From assembly GCA_946630315.1 (NCBI GenBank), contig CAMOYT010000009.1, positions 1 to 40,035 on the forward strand: a stretch of DNA of 40,035 bases, written 5' to 3'. Below are positions 20,541 to 29,341 of this stretch, piece after piece. Numbering within the stretch: the first letter of the stretch is position 1; each line of letters opens with the position of its first letter. The DNA comes from an uncultured Bacillota bacterium (lineage in GTDB: Bacteria > Bacillota_I > Bacilli_A > RF39 > UBA660). The notes below the pieces were generated by a model. That model searched no databases and had not been told where the DNA came from. It was given only the letters and a program-made list of their open reading frames with translations. A program made the position numbers and the translations under genes.

Positions 20541-22523
20541 GTGGAAATTACTAGAAAAGATGGTAGTATTATTAATGAAAATAGAATTATCGATGCAATT
20601 AAGGGGTTAGGTATTGATATGATTCATGAAGCTAATAGTGGACATCCAGGTATTGTACTTGGTGCTGCACCTATACTTTATGCATTATATGCCCATCATT
20701 TAAAATTTGATCCTGAATATCCAGATTTTATTAATAGAGATAGATTTGTTATGAGCTGTGGTCATGGATCAGCTTTACTATATTCAGTTTTATTTATGGC
20801 GGGATATGATATTAGTTTAGATGATTTAAAGAAGTTTAGACAATTGGATTCAATTACACCTGGACATCCTGAATATATGGTTACACCTGGTGTAGATGTG
20901 TCAACTGGGCCTTTAGGACAAGGTATTTGTAATGCAGTTGGTATGGCTATTGCTGAAGCTTATTTAAATAAGTATTTTGATAATAAGTTAATTAATCATT
21001 ATACTTATTGTTTAGTATCAGATGGTGATTTAGAAGAGGGTATTAGTTATGAAGCTTGTAGTTTAGCTGGTACTTTAAAATTAAATAAGTTAATTGTTTT
21101 ATATGACTCTAATAATATTAGTTTAGATGGTAAGACTGATTTAAGTTTTAATGAGAATGTTGCGATGAGATTTATTTCTCAAGGATGGAATGTTATTACT
21201 GTTACTGAGGGTAATAGTTATGAACTTATTTCTAAAGCTATTGAAGAAGCTAAGGCATGCAATGATAAGCCTACATTAATTGAAGTTAAGACTGTTCTTG
21301 GTGATGGTTCTATTAATGCTAATAGTAATAAAGTACATGGTAGTCCTTTAAGTGATGATGATATAGCTCAATTAAAAGAAAAATTAAATCTTCGAAATAT
21401 ACCTTTTGCAGTTAGTCAAAATTGTATTGATGATTTCCAATATATTATTAAGGAACGTTGTGGTAAAGTAGTTAGTCAATTCTTTAAAACAATGGATAAT
21501 TTAGATGAAGAAAAGTTAAAAGATTTAGAATTATTAATGAATAATGAAAATATAGTTAATCTTAAAGAATTAGTTTATGATGCTCCTGATGGAGAGAAGG
21601 AATCTCCTAGAGATACTTCTTCTAAATTATTAAATTCTATTGTTATGTCTAATCCATTTATGATTGGTGGATCTGCTGATTTATTTGCTTCTAATAAAAC
21701 TTATATTAAAGAAGGAGGAGACTATTCAGCTACTAATAGACTTGGTAGAAATATATATTTTGGAGTTAGAGAACATGCTATGGGAGCAATTATTAATGGG
21801 CTTGCTTTGTCTGGATTTAGGACTTATGCATCTACTTTCTTAGCTTTCTCTGATTATATGAGAGCAAGTATTCGTATGGCTTGTATGATGAATTTGCCTA
21901 ATACATATATATTTACTCATGATTCTATTAGTGTTGGAGAAGATGGTCCTACTCATCAACCAGTTGAGCAATTAATTGGACTTAGAAGTATGCCTAATAT
22001 GGATGTATTTAGACCATGTGATGTTAATGAGGTAATTGGTACATACAAAGCTGTTTTTGAAAAGACTAGTGGACCAAGTAGTATTATTTTATCTAGAAAT
22101 AAATTACCAATACTTGAAAATACTAAGGTTAATGAAGTAGCGCGTGGAGGTTATGTCGTAGTAGATACTTTAAAGAAACCTCAAGGTATTGTTATTAGCT
22201 GTGGTGAAGAGTTACATCAAGTAATAGAAGCTAGTAAGAGACTTCGTACTAAAGGTATTGAAATTAGAGTTGTTAGTATGCCTAATCTTGGTAGATTCTT
22301 AGAACAAGATAAGGAATATATAGATGAAGTATTACCAGTTGAATATAGAAAGATAGTTGTAGAAGCTGGTAGTAGTTATTCATGGAATAAAATAATATTC
22401 AATGAGAAGTATTTAATTACTATGGATTCTTTTGGATCTTCTGGAAAAGTAGAAGATGTTTATAAGAAATATGGCTTTGATGCTGAAAGTCTTGAAGAAA
22501 AGATTGAAGAATTATTAAAATGA
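20541..22523 (+). CDS. tkt: Transketolase
   Basis: A 660-residue thiamine-diphosphate enzyme of the non-oxidative pentose phosphate pathway. The N-terminal part has MIHEANSGHPGIVLGAAPILYAL, SCGHGSALLYSVLFMAGY, TPGHPE and GPLGQGICNAVGMAIAEA. The ThDP-binding GDGDLEEG-type motif is SDGDLEEGISYEA. KVHGSPLSDDD and the central FGVREHAMGAI (activating Glu) and DSISVGEDGPTHQPVEQL complete the family set. The length is normal. I start at GTG 20541, eight bases after GAGGAG; the GTG at 20532 lies within that SD. The yneF gene follows, a neighbour also known from Bacillus. A role in making pentose phosphate for nucleotides (and PRPP for pncB) fits. Confidence 0.95.
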   Translation: MEITRKDGSIINENRIIDAIKGLGIDMIHEANSGHPGIVLGAAPILYALYAHHLKFDPEYPDFINRDRFVMSCGHGSALLYSVLFMAGYDISLDDLKKFRQLDSITPGHPEYMVTPGVDVSTGPLGQGICNAVGMAIAEAYLNKYFDNKLINHYTYCLVSDGDLEEGISYEACSLAGTLKLNKLIVLYDSNNISLDGKTDLSFNENVAMRFISQGWNVITVTEGNSYELISKAIEEAKACNDKPTLIEVKTVLGDGSINANSNKVHGSPLSDDDIAQLKEKLNLRNIPFAVSQNCIDDFQYIIKERCGKVVSQFFKTMDNLDEEKLKDLELLMNNENIVNLKELVYDAPDGEKESPRDTSSKLLNSIVMSNPFMIGGSADLFASNKTYIKEGGDYSATNRLGRNIYFGVREHAMGAIINGLALSGFRTYASTFLAFSDYMRASIRMACMMNLPNTYIFTHDSISVGEDGPTHQPVEQLIGLRSMPNMDVFRPCDVNEVIGTYKAVFEKTSGPSSIILSRNKLPILENTKVNEVARGGYVVVDTLKKPQGIVISCGEELHQVIEASKRLRTKGIEIRVVSMPNLGRFLEQDKEYIDEVLPVEYRKIVVEAGSSYSWNKIIFNEKYLITMDSFGSSGKVEDVYKKYGFDAESLEEKIEELLK

Positions 22524-22552
22524 TTGTAAAATAATGTTAAGGGAGTGATATT

Positions 22553-22771
22553 ATGCCACAAATAGTTATAGATATTATTTATTTAGTAATTGGTCTATTA
22601 ATTGGTGCAGCTGCTGGATTCTTTGGAGCTAGAGCTTTTATGAAGAAGTATTTAAAGCAAAATCCACCAATTAATGAAGATATGATTAAAGCTTTAATGA
22701 TGCAAATGGGAAGGAAACCAAATCAAAAGCAAATTAATCAGATGATGAGGGCAATGGAAAAATATCAATAG
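22553..22771 (+). CDS. yneF: YneF family (UPF0154) small membrane protein
   Basis: A 72-residue protein with one transmembrane helix (about residues 5-25, [20 protein letters not shown]) and a conserved cytoplasmic part, [37 protein letters not shown]. The PPINEDMIK...MGRKPSxKQINQMM pattern is diagnostic of YneF/UPF0154. Function is unknown in the family. It follows tkt by 29 bp with a GGGAGTGAT SD and ends in a terminator, so tkt-yneF is probably one operon, as in Bacillus subtilis, where yneF lies near tkt. Confidence 0.93.
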   Translation: MPQIVIDIIYLVIGLLIGAAAGFFGARAFMKKYLKQNPPINEDMIKALMMQMGRKPNQKQINQMMRAMEKYQ

Positions 22772-22790
22772 ATATTTTTCTTTTTTTCTT
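22758..22790 (+). terminator. Terminator of the tkt-yneF operon
   Basis: AAAAATATC, AATA, GATATTTTT followed by C and T-rich sequence. The stop codon is in the loop/3' arm junction. Confidence 0.75.
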
Positions 22791-22795
22791 TTTTG

Positions 22796-22804
22796 TGTTA
22801 TATT
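22796..22804 (+). promoter_or_regulatory. Extended -10 promoter of the 22823 gene
   Basis: TGTTATATT, one mismatch from the common box, at the end of the preceding T-tract and 18 bases before ATG 22823. Confidence 0.5.
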
Positions 22805-22822
22805 TATATAGTAGGTGATAAT

Positions 22823-23374
22823 ATGAATAATGATGATTATAAATCAGATAGTGATTATATTGATGTAGTTGCTGAAGAAAAAAAAGAAGTTAGAGATGAA
22901 ATTATTAAAACTGTTATTAAAATTGTAGGGAGTATATTAGTATTTGCTCTTATCTGTTTTCTAGGTTATAAAGGTGTTATGTTAGCCCTTAATAAAGTAC
23001 AAGAATCAGGATTTTTAGAAGATGATGGTACAGTTAATACTGATGATGGCGTGACTCCAGATGATTCTAGTTCTAGTAGTGGTAGTAGTGGTAGTAGTGA
23101 TGATGGAGGAGTGGTTGGAGAAGAAGATAATCCAGCTGTATCAGAAGGATGTAATGGTGTTTTTGAAGGTACTAAGGATGGAGTAGAATACGTATATATT
23201 TTATATGATGATGGTAATTTTAGTTCATCAATTGGGGATAGTGCTAAAGTAGGTACTTTTACTATTAATGATAACCAAGTTACTTTTGATTCTGAGGGGA
23301 ATAAAGAAACTTATAGAATAGATAAAAAGTGTACATATCTAATGGTTAATAATATTAAACTAATTAAGAAGTAG
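22823..23374 (+). CDS. Single-pass surface protein with Ser/Gly linker
   Basis: A 183-residue protein. An acidic, charged cytoplasmic N-terminus (1-32) is followed by one hydrophobic helix (about 34-55, VIKIVGSILVFALICFLGY), then a linker of Asp/Ser/Gly including SSSSSGSSGSSDDGG (about 87-101). The outer domain of about 75 residues (CNGVFEGTKDGVEYVYILYDDGNFSS and onward) has two Cys, near its start and near its end (KKCTYLMV), and strand-rich Gly/Thr sequence. I do not recognise the outer domain. ATG 22823 is chosen because AGGTGATAAT precedes it; the in-frame codon at 22793 falls in the promoter. Confidence 0.78.
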   Translation: MNNDDYKSDSDYIDVVAEEKKEVRDEIIKTVIKIVGSILVFALICFLGYKGVMLALNKVQESGFLEDDGTVNTDDGVTPDDSSSSSGSSGSSDDGGVVGEEDNPAVSEGCNGVFEGTKDGVEYVYILYDDGNFSSSIGDSAKVGTFTINDNQVTFDSEGNKETYRIDKKCTYLMVNNIKLIKK

Positions 23375-23389
23375 AAATACTTCTTTTTT
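23366..23389 (+). terminator. Terminator of the 22823 gene
   Basis: AAGAAGTA, GAAA, TACTTCTT then more T. The stop TAG is in the 5' arm. Confidence 0.8.
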
Positions 23390-23391
23390 CT

Positions 23392-23400
23392 TGTTATAAT
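23392..23400 (+). promoter_or_regulatory. Extended -10 promoter of uvrC
   Basis: TGTTATAAT three bases after the preceding terminator and 21 bases before ATG 23422. Confidence 0.65.
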
Positions 23401-23421
23401 ATGATAGATGGAAGTGATATT

Positions 23422-25179
23422 ATGAAGGATTTTAAAGAGAAACTTTCTTTGGTACCTACTAAACCTGGTAGTTATCAAATGAAAAATAAAGACGGAGTAA
23501 TTATATATGTAGGTAAAGCTAAGAATCTTCAAAGAAGACTTAGAAGTTATTTTACTAAGACACAAACAGGTAAAACTAGATTATTAGTTGAAGATATAGA
23601 TGATTTTGAATATATTGTTACTTCTTCGGAGTTAGAGAGTTTAATACTTGAAATTACTTTAATAAAAAAATATGATCCTAAATATAATATCTTACTTAAA
23701 GATGATAAGAGTTATCCATATATTGAACTTACTAATGATAAATATCCTACTTTAAAAATAGTTAGAAATGTTAAAAGAAAAAAGAATAAGAATCATTTAT
23801 ATGGTCCATATCCTAATGCAGGTGCTGCTAGAAAAGTAGTTAATATGATTAATAGATTATATCCTTTAAGAAAATGCGATAGACTAAAAAAAGAATTATG
23901 CCTTTATTATCATATTAATGAGTGTTTAGGATACTGTTGTAAGGAAATAGATAAAGATGTTATTGATAATATGAAGAGTGAAATTAGTTCTTTCTTAAAA
24001 GGTGATAGTAGTATTGTTACTAAGAAATTAGAAGAAGAAATGCTTAAAGCAAGTGAAGTTATGAATTATGAAAGAGCTAAAGAATTTAAAGATATGTTAG
24101 ATGATGTTAATACTACTTTAAAGAGACAAAAACTTGATTTAAATAAAGGCCTTAATTTTGATTTAGTTAATTATTATTATGATAATAATTATGTATCTAT
24201 TGAATTATTTTTTATTAGAGATGGATTATTGTTTGGTAGACATAATGAGATTATTCAAATGATGGATGTTACTAGTGATGTAGTAGAATACTTGATTAAA
24301 TTTTATGATAATAGTGTTTTGCCAAAAGAATTATTAATACCAGAAGAGTTAGATGATAAGTTAATTAGTGAGTATTTTAATATTAAGGTTAATAAACCTA
24401 TAAAAGGTAAATTAAAAGCTTTAATTGATTTAGCTAAAGAGAATGCTCGTGAACAAATGGAATTAAAAGAAGAAACTTTAAAAAGAGATGATGAAGAGAG
24501 ACTTGCTTGTGTAGAAGAATTAAAAGAATTACTACATATTGAGAAAGCGTCTCGTATTGAAAGTTTTGATAATAGTCATTTATTTGGTACTTTCTATGTT
24601 GGAGGAATGGTTGTATTTGATGACTTTTTACCTAATAAGGACTTATATAGAAAATTTAAGATTAGTACTTCAGTTAAAGATGATTTAGGTGCTATGAAAG
24701 AGGTATTGTATCGTAGATATTTTAGAGTACTTATGGATAATTTAACTCCACCTGATTTGATTGTTATGGATGGAGGAGAATTACAAATTAGTGTTTGCAA
24801 AGAGATTATTTCTTCATTAGGACTTAGTATTCCAATTATAGGTCTTGTTAAAGATGATAAACATAGAACTAATCATATAATGGATAGTAATTATAATATT
24901 ATTGATGTTAAAAAAGATTCTAAATTATTCTTATTTTTAACTAGAATACAAGATGAAGTACATAGATATGCTATTACATATCATAGAAATATTAAGGCTA
25001 AAGGAGCTTTATCTAGTATGCTAGATGTAGTACCGGGAATAGGTGAAGTAAGAAAAAAGGAACTTTTAAAACGATTTGGTTCTTTAAAGAAAATGAAGGA
25101 AGCATCAATTGATGAGTTAAGTGAAGTAGTAGGAAGGGATGTTTCTGAAAAACTTCTTTCTTATTTAAAAGAAATGTAG
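23422..25179 (+). CDS. uvrC: UvrABC system protein C (excinuclease subunit)
   Basis: A 585-residue nucleotide-excision-repair endonuclease that makes both incisions beside a lesion marked by UvrAB. The N-terminal GIY-YIG domain is KPGSYQMKNKDGVIIYVGKAKNLQRRLRSYF-like, with the GIY as GSY (residues about 12-45). A Cys group (RKCDRLKKELCLYYH then CLGYCC) follows, as in iron-sulfur-binding UvrC proteins. The UVR motif is around SEVMNYERAKEFKDML, then the RNase H-like domain (IESFDNSHLFGTFYVGGMVVF, DLIVMDGGELQI), and the C-terminal HhH motifs VPGIGEVRKKELLKRFGSL. The start at 23422 is fixed by GGAAGTGAT and the family start. No uvrA or uvrB is close. Confidence 0.96.
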   Translation: MKDFKEKLSLVPTKPGSYQMKNKDGVIIYVGKAKNLQRRLRSYFTKTQTGKTRLLVEDIDDFEYIVTSSELESLILEITLIKKYDPKYNILLKDDKSYPYIELTNDKYPTLKIVRNVKRKKNKNHLYGPYPNAGAARKVVNMINRLYPLRKCDRLKKELCLYYHINECLGYCCKEIDKDVIDNMKSEISSFLKGDSSIVTKKLEEEMLKASEVMNYERAKEFKDMLDDVNTTLKRQKLDLNKGLNFDLVNYYYDNNYVSIELFFIRDGLLFGRHNEIIQMMDVTSDVVEYLIKFYDNSVLPKELLIPEELDDKLISEYFNIKVNKPIKGKLKALIDLAKENAREQMELKEETLKRDDEERLACVEELKELLHIEKASRIESFDNSHLFGTFYVGGMVVFDDFLPNKDLYRKFKISTSVKDDLGAMKEVLYRRYFRVLMDNLTPPDLIVMDGGELQISVCKEIISSLGLSIPIIGLVKDDKHRTNHIMDSNYNIIDVKKDSKLFLFLTRIQDEVHRYAITYHRNIKAKGALSSMLDVVPGIGEVRKKELLKRFGSLKKMKEASIDELSEVVGRDVSEKLLSYLKEM

Positions 25180-25202
25180 TAAAATTATACTAGGTGAACA
25201 AT

Positions 25203-26447
25203 ATGAGGAATGATAGAAAATTAGGTATTATTTTACTTTGCTTTTTAATTGTTCCTTTTGAAGTATTTGCTGAAAGTGTTGGTTGTAGTTCTCCTGAATT
25301 AGGAGCTATAATCAGTGTTTTTAAAAGCATATTTAATATTATATGTATTGTTGTACCAATATTATTAATTATTAGTATAATTATTAATATTACCAAAATA
25401 GTTGTTAATCCTGATGATAAAAAACTTCTTAAGAAGATACTAAATAGTATTATTGCTACAATAGTAATATTTTTTATTCCAATGTTTATTAATGTTGCAG
25501 TTAATATTACTTATAATAATTCAAGTAATAGTGATTTATTTAATTTTACTTTGTGTTGGAAGAGTAGTAATAATAATTCTTTTACTAGTAATTATATTCC
25601 ATTAGATAATAATAGAAAGAATATTATTGGCAATAATTATTATGAAAAAGGCGATTCTAAACAAAATGATGATATTAAATCAACTGAAAATAGTATAGAT
25701 AGCAGTGTTGAGACTAGTTATGGAGTATTTCTTGGACTTGATCATAGCGATGGATTAAATAAATTATATAAATATAAATTAGTGGTTATTGATTTACAAG
25801 AGTTCTCTAAAAATGATGTAGAAAAGTTACATAGTAAAGGTATTAAAGTATATTCTTATTTAAATGTTGGTTCTGTAGAAGAATATAGAAGTTATTATAA
25901 GAAATTTAAGAATATATATTTAGGTACTTATGAGAATTGGGAAGATGAAAAATGGGTAGATGTTAGTAATAAGGATTATCAAAACTTTATTATTAATACA
26001 TTGGAACCTTCTTTAAGAGCTAAAGGTGCTGACGGATATTTTATTGATAATTGTGATGTTTATTCAATTAAAAAAAGCGATAGCATTTATAATGGCTTGA
26101 ATACTATACTTGGAAGTGTTCATAAACATAATTTGCCTATGTTAATTAATGGTGGAGATCAGTTTGTTACTAAGGCTATAAAAGATGGTAGTTATTCTTC
26201 TTTATTTGATGGAGTTAATCAAGAAGAAGTATTTACTTTAATTAATTTTGATAATCATACTTATCATAGTCAAAGTAGTAGTGATACTAAGTATTACAAG
26301 AATTATTTATCTTTAGTTAAAAGTAAAGGATTAAAAGTATACTTATTAGAATATGGAGCAGATAGTAGTAAAGAAAAAGAAATTAAAGATTATTGTACTA
26401 GTAATGGTTTTAGTTATTATAATTCTAAAAGCTATAATTTAGATTAG
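25203..26447 (+). CDS. Membrane-anchored GH114-like hydrolase with VirB2/TrbC-like N-terminus
   Basis: A 414-residue protein. An N-terminal signal peptide (LGIILLCFLIVPFEVFAESVGC) is followed by two hydrophobic helices, about 32-62 and 75-98, joined by NPDDKKLLKKILN. That helix-loop-helix looks like VirB2/TrbC-type pilin subunits. After an Asn/Ser-rich linker (about 100-170), residues 172-414 form a TIM-barrel of the endo-alpha-1,4-polygalactosaminidase (GH114) type: YGVFLGLD, LVVIDLQEFS, VYSYLNVGSVEEYRSYY, GADGYFIDNCDVY, and LINGGDQF. The catalytic Asp of that family fall in VIDLQ and FIDNCD. Predicted to act outside the cell on galactosamine-containing polymer. ATG 25203 has AGGTGA at good spacing; a GTG at 25194 overlaps it. 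The pilin-like gene follows after 11 bases. Confidence 0.8.
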   Translation: MRNDRKLGIILLCFLIVPFEVFAESVGCSSPELGAIISVFKSIFNIICIVVPILLIISIIINITKIVVNPDDKKLLKKILNSIIATIVIFFIPMFINVAVNITYNNSSNSDLFNFTLCWKSSNNNSFTSNYIPLDNNRKNIIGNNYYEKGDSKQNDDIKSTENSIDSSVETSYGVFLGLDHSDGLNKLYKYKLVVIDLQEFSKNDVEKLHSKGIKVYSYLNVGSVEEYRSYYKKFKNIYLGTYENWEDEKWVDVSNKDYQNFIINTLEPSLRAKGADGYFIDNCDVYSIKKSDSIYNGLNTILGSVHKHNLPMLINGGDQFVTKAIKDGSYSSLFDGVNQEEVFTLINFDNHTYHSQSSSDTKYYKNYLSLVKSKGLKVYLLEYGADSSKEKEIKDYCTSNGFSYYNSKSYNLD

Positions 26448-26458
26448 GAGGTATTTAT

Positions 26459-27502
26459 ATGAATAATAAAGGTTTTTCAATGGTTGAATTACTTGCTGTT
26501 ATTGCTTTACTTGGTATTTTATCTGGTATCGCAATCGGGGCTGCTACTAGATATCAACAAAAGGCTAAGACACAAGCTTATGAAACACTTGTAAAGTCTG
26601 CTAAAGAGGCAGCTGAAGAGTATGTTATGGATCATCCAAGTGCAACAACAGTTAACTTCGATACATTAGTAGCTGATGGTTATTTAGAGAATGCTACTGA
26701 TCCTGGAACAAAAAATACTGATTGTGAAGGTACAGTAGAAATTAAAAAAGAAACTGGTAAGGCTTCTAAACTAGGTAAAAATAGTTATAAAGTATATATT
26801 TGTTGTAGTGATTATCAATATGAAGTTGGGGCAGGAAAACCAACTCCTACAGCTGTATGTATGGCTAATTTTAGTCAAGAAAAATACATTGAAAAAGATG
26901 TAGATAATAATTGTAAAGCTGGAGATATTAAGACTAAAAAGTTTAGTATTTATACTATGAATTATAAAAACAGGGTTTGTGAAAAGAATAGTGATGGAAA
27001 ATATGGTGCTTGCTATGATGGTGGTAATCCATTTGGTAATAAAAATTATCCTTGTAGAATGTATGAGTATCATCAAAGATCATGTACATGTAATTATAGT
27101 AGTAAGACTAATAAATATTGTTCTTCTAGTGTTGCTGCATCTGGTGATGATCATACAATGAAGATTAAATATAATGAAGATGCAGCTGGTCATGCTTCAT
27201 GTGCCTCTGATTATGCTAATCAATTTAATTCTAATGTTCACGATGTTTGTTGGTATGGTAGATATAGTGGCAGTAATACTGTTATGACATTCCATGGATA
27301 TCAGTTCTTTAAAGGAAAATCAACTGGTTATACAGCATTTAATCCAGATGGTAGTTGGTTCCATGATTCACTTGGTACAGGTGGTAATTTCGATGTTCGT
27401 GTTTCACGTGCTGAAGATGTTAATGGTAAGCCAAACTATGAACAAGGATGTAGAGATACATGTATTAGATTTACTGAAGTTATTTCAGGTAAAGTTAGTT
27501 AA
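26459..27502 (+). CDS. Type IV pilin-like protein (prepilin) with Cys-rich C-terminus
   Basis: A 347-residue protein with a prepilin leader: MNNKGFSMVELLAVIALLGI has the cleavable short positively charged leader ending in Gly5, Phe+1, Glu at +5, and a hydrophobic helix (6-28), all needed for prepilin peptidase. Residues 30-130 continue the helix and a globular pilin domain (AAEEYVMDHPSATTVNFDTLVADGYL). The C-terminal half contains many Cys (e.g. ICCSDY, NCKAGD, SCTCNY) and aromatic residues, suggesting disulfides. It is much longer than most pilins. AGGAGG precedes ATG 26459. No pilus assembly gene lies in the window. A strong terminator follows. It might display or assemble with the GH114-like protein, by inference. 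Confidence 0.83.
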   Translation: MNNKGFSMVELLAVIALLGILSGIAIGAATRYQQKAKTQAYETLVKSAKEAAEEYVMDHPSATTVNFDTLVADGYLENATDPGTKNTDCEGTVEIKKETGKASKLGKNSYKVYICCSDYQYEVGAGKPTPTAVCMANFSQEKYIEKDVDNNCKAGDIKTKKFSIYTMNYKNRVCEKNSDGKYGACYDGGNPFGNKNYPCRMYEYHQRSCTCNYSSKTNKYCSSSVAASGDDHTMKIKYNEDAAGHASCASDYANQFNSNVHDVCWYGRYSGSNTVMTFHGYQFFKGKSTGYTAFNPDGSWFHDSLGTGGNFDVRVSRAEDVNGKPNYEQGCRDTCIRFTEVISGKVS

Positions 27503-27528
27503 GAGTCTTTTTCTAGACTCTTTTTTTT
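27501..27528 (+). terminator. Terminator of the pilin-like gene
   Basis: AAGAGTCT, loop TTTTCT, AGACTCTT and then a long T-run. The stop codon (27500-27502) touches the stem. Confidence 0.85.
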
Positions 27529-27536
27529 GTTATAAT
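27528..27536 (+). promoter_or_regulatory. Extended -10 promoter of mutL-miaA
   Basis: TGTTATAAT at the end of the preceding T-tract; 19 bases before ATG 27556. Confidence 0.65.
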
Positions 27537-27555
27537 TCTAAGTAGGTGAAGTAGT

Positions 27556-29337
27556 ATGAGTAAAATACAAGTAATGGATGAAGTTTTAGCAAATAAAATA
27601 GCAGCTGGAGAAGTAGTAGAAAAATGTATGAATGTTGTTAAAGAATTAGTTGAAAATAGTATTGATGCTAAAGCTAGTGAAATTTCTATTAAGTTAGTTG
27701 ATTCTGGAGTAAAGGAAATAGAAGTATCAGATAATGGTATCGGTATGGATCCAGAAGATGCTCGTCTTGCTTTTTCTCGTCATGCTACTAGTAAATTAAA
27801 AAGTTTAGATGATTTGTTTTATATTGAATCATTAGGTTTTAGAGGAGAAGCTCTTCCTTCTATCGCAAGTGTATCTAATGTACGTTTAAAGACATCTAAT
27901 GGAGAAGTTGGTACTATTGTTACTATTAATGGAGGAAAAGACTTAAAAATAGAACGTGGAGATATACAAGAAGGTACTACTATTACAGTTAGTGATTTGT
28001 TTTATAATACTCCGGTTAGATTAAAATATTTAAAAAATTTATATACTGAACTTGCTAATATAGTGGAGTATGTTAATAAGATGGCTCTTAGTTATCCATC
28101 TATTAAGTTTACTTTAATAAATAATGATAAATTATTATTAAATACTGATGGGAGTGGAGATCTATTAAAAGTTATTTATGAAATATATGGTGTAGAAGTC
28201 ACTCGTAAAATGATTAATATTGAAGGAGAAAATGATGATTATTATATAAGTGGATTTATATCATATCCAGAAGTTACTAAGAGTAATAGAAATGCTATTA
28301 CGACTTTAGTAAATGGTAGAGTTATTAAGAATAATGAATTAAATAAAGTAATAGTTGATTGCTATCATACTTATATACCTAAAGGTAAATTTCCTATATG
28401 TATAATTAATATAGATGTAGATCCAATACTTGTAGATATTAATATACATCCTACTAAGATGGATATAAAGTTTTCTAAATTAGATAGTTTAAAAGATTTA
28501 ATTATTAAGTTAATTGAAAAGAAGTTAAAAGAATTAACTCTTATTCCTGATGCTGCTACTAGATATTTAACTTCTGTTAATGAAGTAAGTAAACAAATTA
28601 ATGTAGATAGAGAAGTTAGAGTAGAAGAAAATAAAAAGATAGAAGAAATACAATTAGATTTTGAAGTTGCTGAAGAAAAGCCGGTTTATAATGAAAAAGA
28701 AGATAAAAAAGAAAAAGAAGAAGATAAAATTGAAGAGAAGGAAACATATCGAATAAAGAAGATGATTCCTAGAGGAGTGGTATTTTTAACTTATATTGTT
28801 GCAGAAAATGAAGATGGAATGTATTTGATAGATCAACATGCTGCAGCAGAACGTATTAACTTTGAAAAGGTATTAAAAGCTATAAAAGAAGAAGTTATTC
28901 CAGTTGATTTATTAGTGCCTATTAAGATAGAACTTCCACAAAATGAATTTATTATTGTTAAAGAGAATTTTGATTTATTAAAGAGCTATGGTTTTGATAT
29001 AGAAGAGTTTGGATTTAATAGTATTATTATTCGTACTTATCCTAATTGGATAAAAGAGGGCTTTGAAGAAGAGTGTATTAGGTCATTAATTGATATTGTA
29101 TCAGTTAGAGAAGAGATAGATTTAGATCAGTTTATATGGAGAATGGCTGCTACTACAGCTTGTCGTATGAGTGTTATGGCTAATACTTATATTTCAGAGG
29201 AGGAGCAACAATGGATACTTGATAATATTCGTAAATGTGAGAATCCTTTTACTTGTCCTCATGGTAGACCTACTATTATTACTTATTCTAAGTATGAACT
29301 TGAGAGAATGTTTAAAAGAACAAAGGATTCTAGGTGA
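27556..29337 (+). CDS. mutL: DNA mismatch repair protein MutL (endonuclease type)
   Basis: A 593-residue mismatch-repair protein. The N-terminal GHKL ATPase (1-330) has IAAGEVVEKCMNVVKELVENSIDA, VSDNGIGMD and SLGFRGEALPSI. A charged Glu/Lys linker lies at about 355-400. The C-terminal dimerisation domain carries the endonuclease motif DQHAAAERINFE (DQHAxxExxxxE) and the partner motifs ACRMSVM and CPHGRP, so this is the nicking form typical of organisms lacking MutH. AGGTGAAGT precedes ATG 27556. mutL and miaA overlap in SD, a conserved neighbourhood in bacteria. mutS is not in the window. Confidence 0.96.
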   Translation: MSKIQVMDEVLANKIAAGEVVEKCMNVVKELVENSIDAKASEISIKLVDSGVKEIEVSDNGIGMDPEDARLAFSRHATSKLKSLDDLFYIESLGFRGEALPSIASVSNVRLKTSNGEVGTIVTINGGKDLKIERGDIQEGTTITVSDLFYNTPVRLKYLKNLYTELANIVEYVNKMALSYPSIKFTLINNDKLLLNTDGSGDLLKVIYEIYGVEVTRKMINIEGENDDYYISGFISYPEVTKSNRNAITTLVNGRVIKNNELNKVIVDCYHTYIPKGKFPICIINIDVDPILVDINIHPTKMDIKFSKLDSLKDLIIKLIEKKLKELTLIPDAATRYLTSVNEVSKQINVDREVRVEENKKIEEIQLDFEVAEEKPVYNEKEDKKEKEEDKIEEKETYRIKKMIPRGVVFLTYIVAENEDGMYLIDQHAAAERINFEKVLKAIKEEVIPVDLLVPIKIELPQNEFIIVKENFDLLKSYGFDIEEFGFNSIIIRTYPNWIKEGFEEECIRSLIDIVSVREEIDLDQFIWRMAATTACRMSVMANTYISEEEQQWILDNIRKCENPFTCPHGRPTIITYSKYELERMFKRTKDSR

Positions 29338-29341
29338 TAAG

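Noticed and set aside
23080-23125. Ser/Gly repeat in the 22823 gene as a tandem repeat of interest
   Set aside because: It is a short, ordinary flexible linker between the membrane helix and outer domain.
26771-27545. Overlapping open frames within the pilin-like gene (26771-27076 minus; 26979-27161 and 27294-27545 plus)
   Set aside because: They are low-complexity, Ile/Val-rich shadow frames of a gene with prepilin features, and lack an SD.
29171-29341. N-terminal extension of MiaA inside mutL
   Set aside because: The extension encodes low-complexity Leu/Ile sequence from another frame of mutL, and the P-loop begins normally after ATG 29342.
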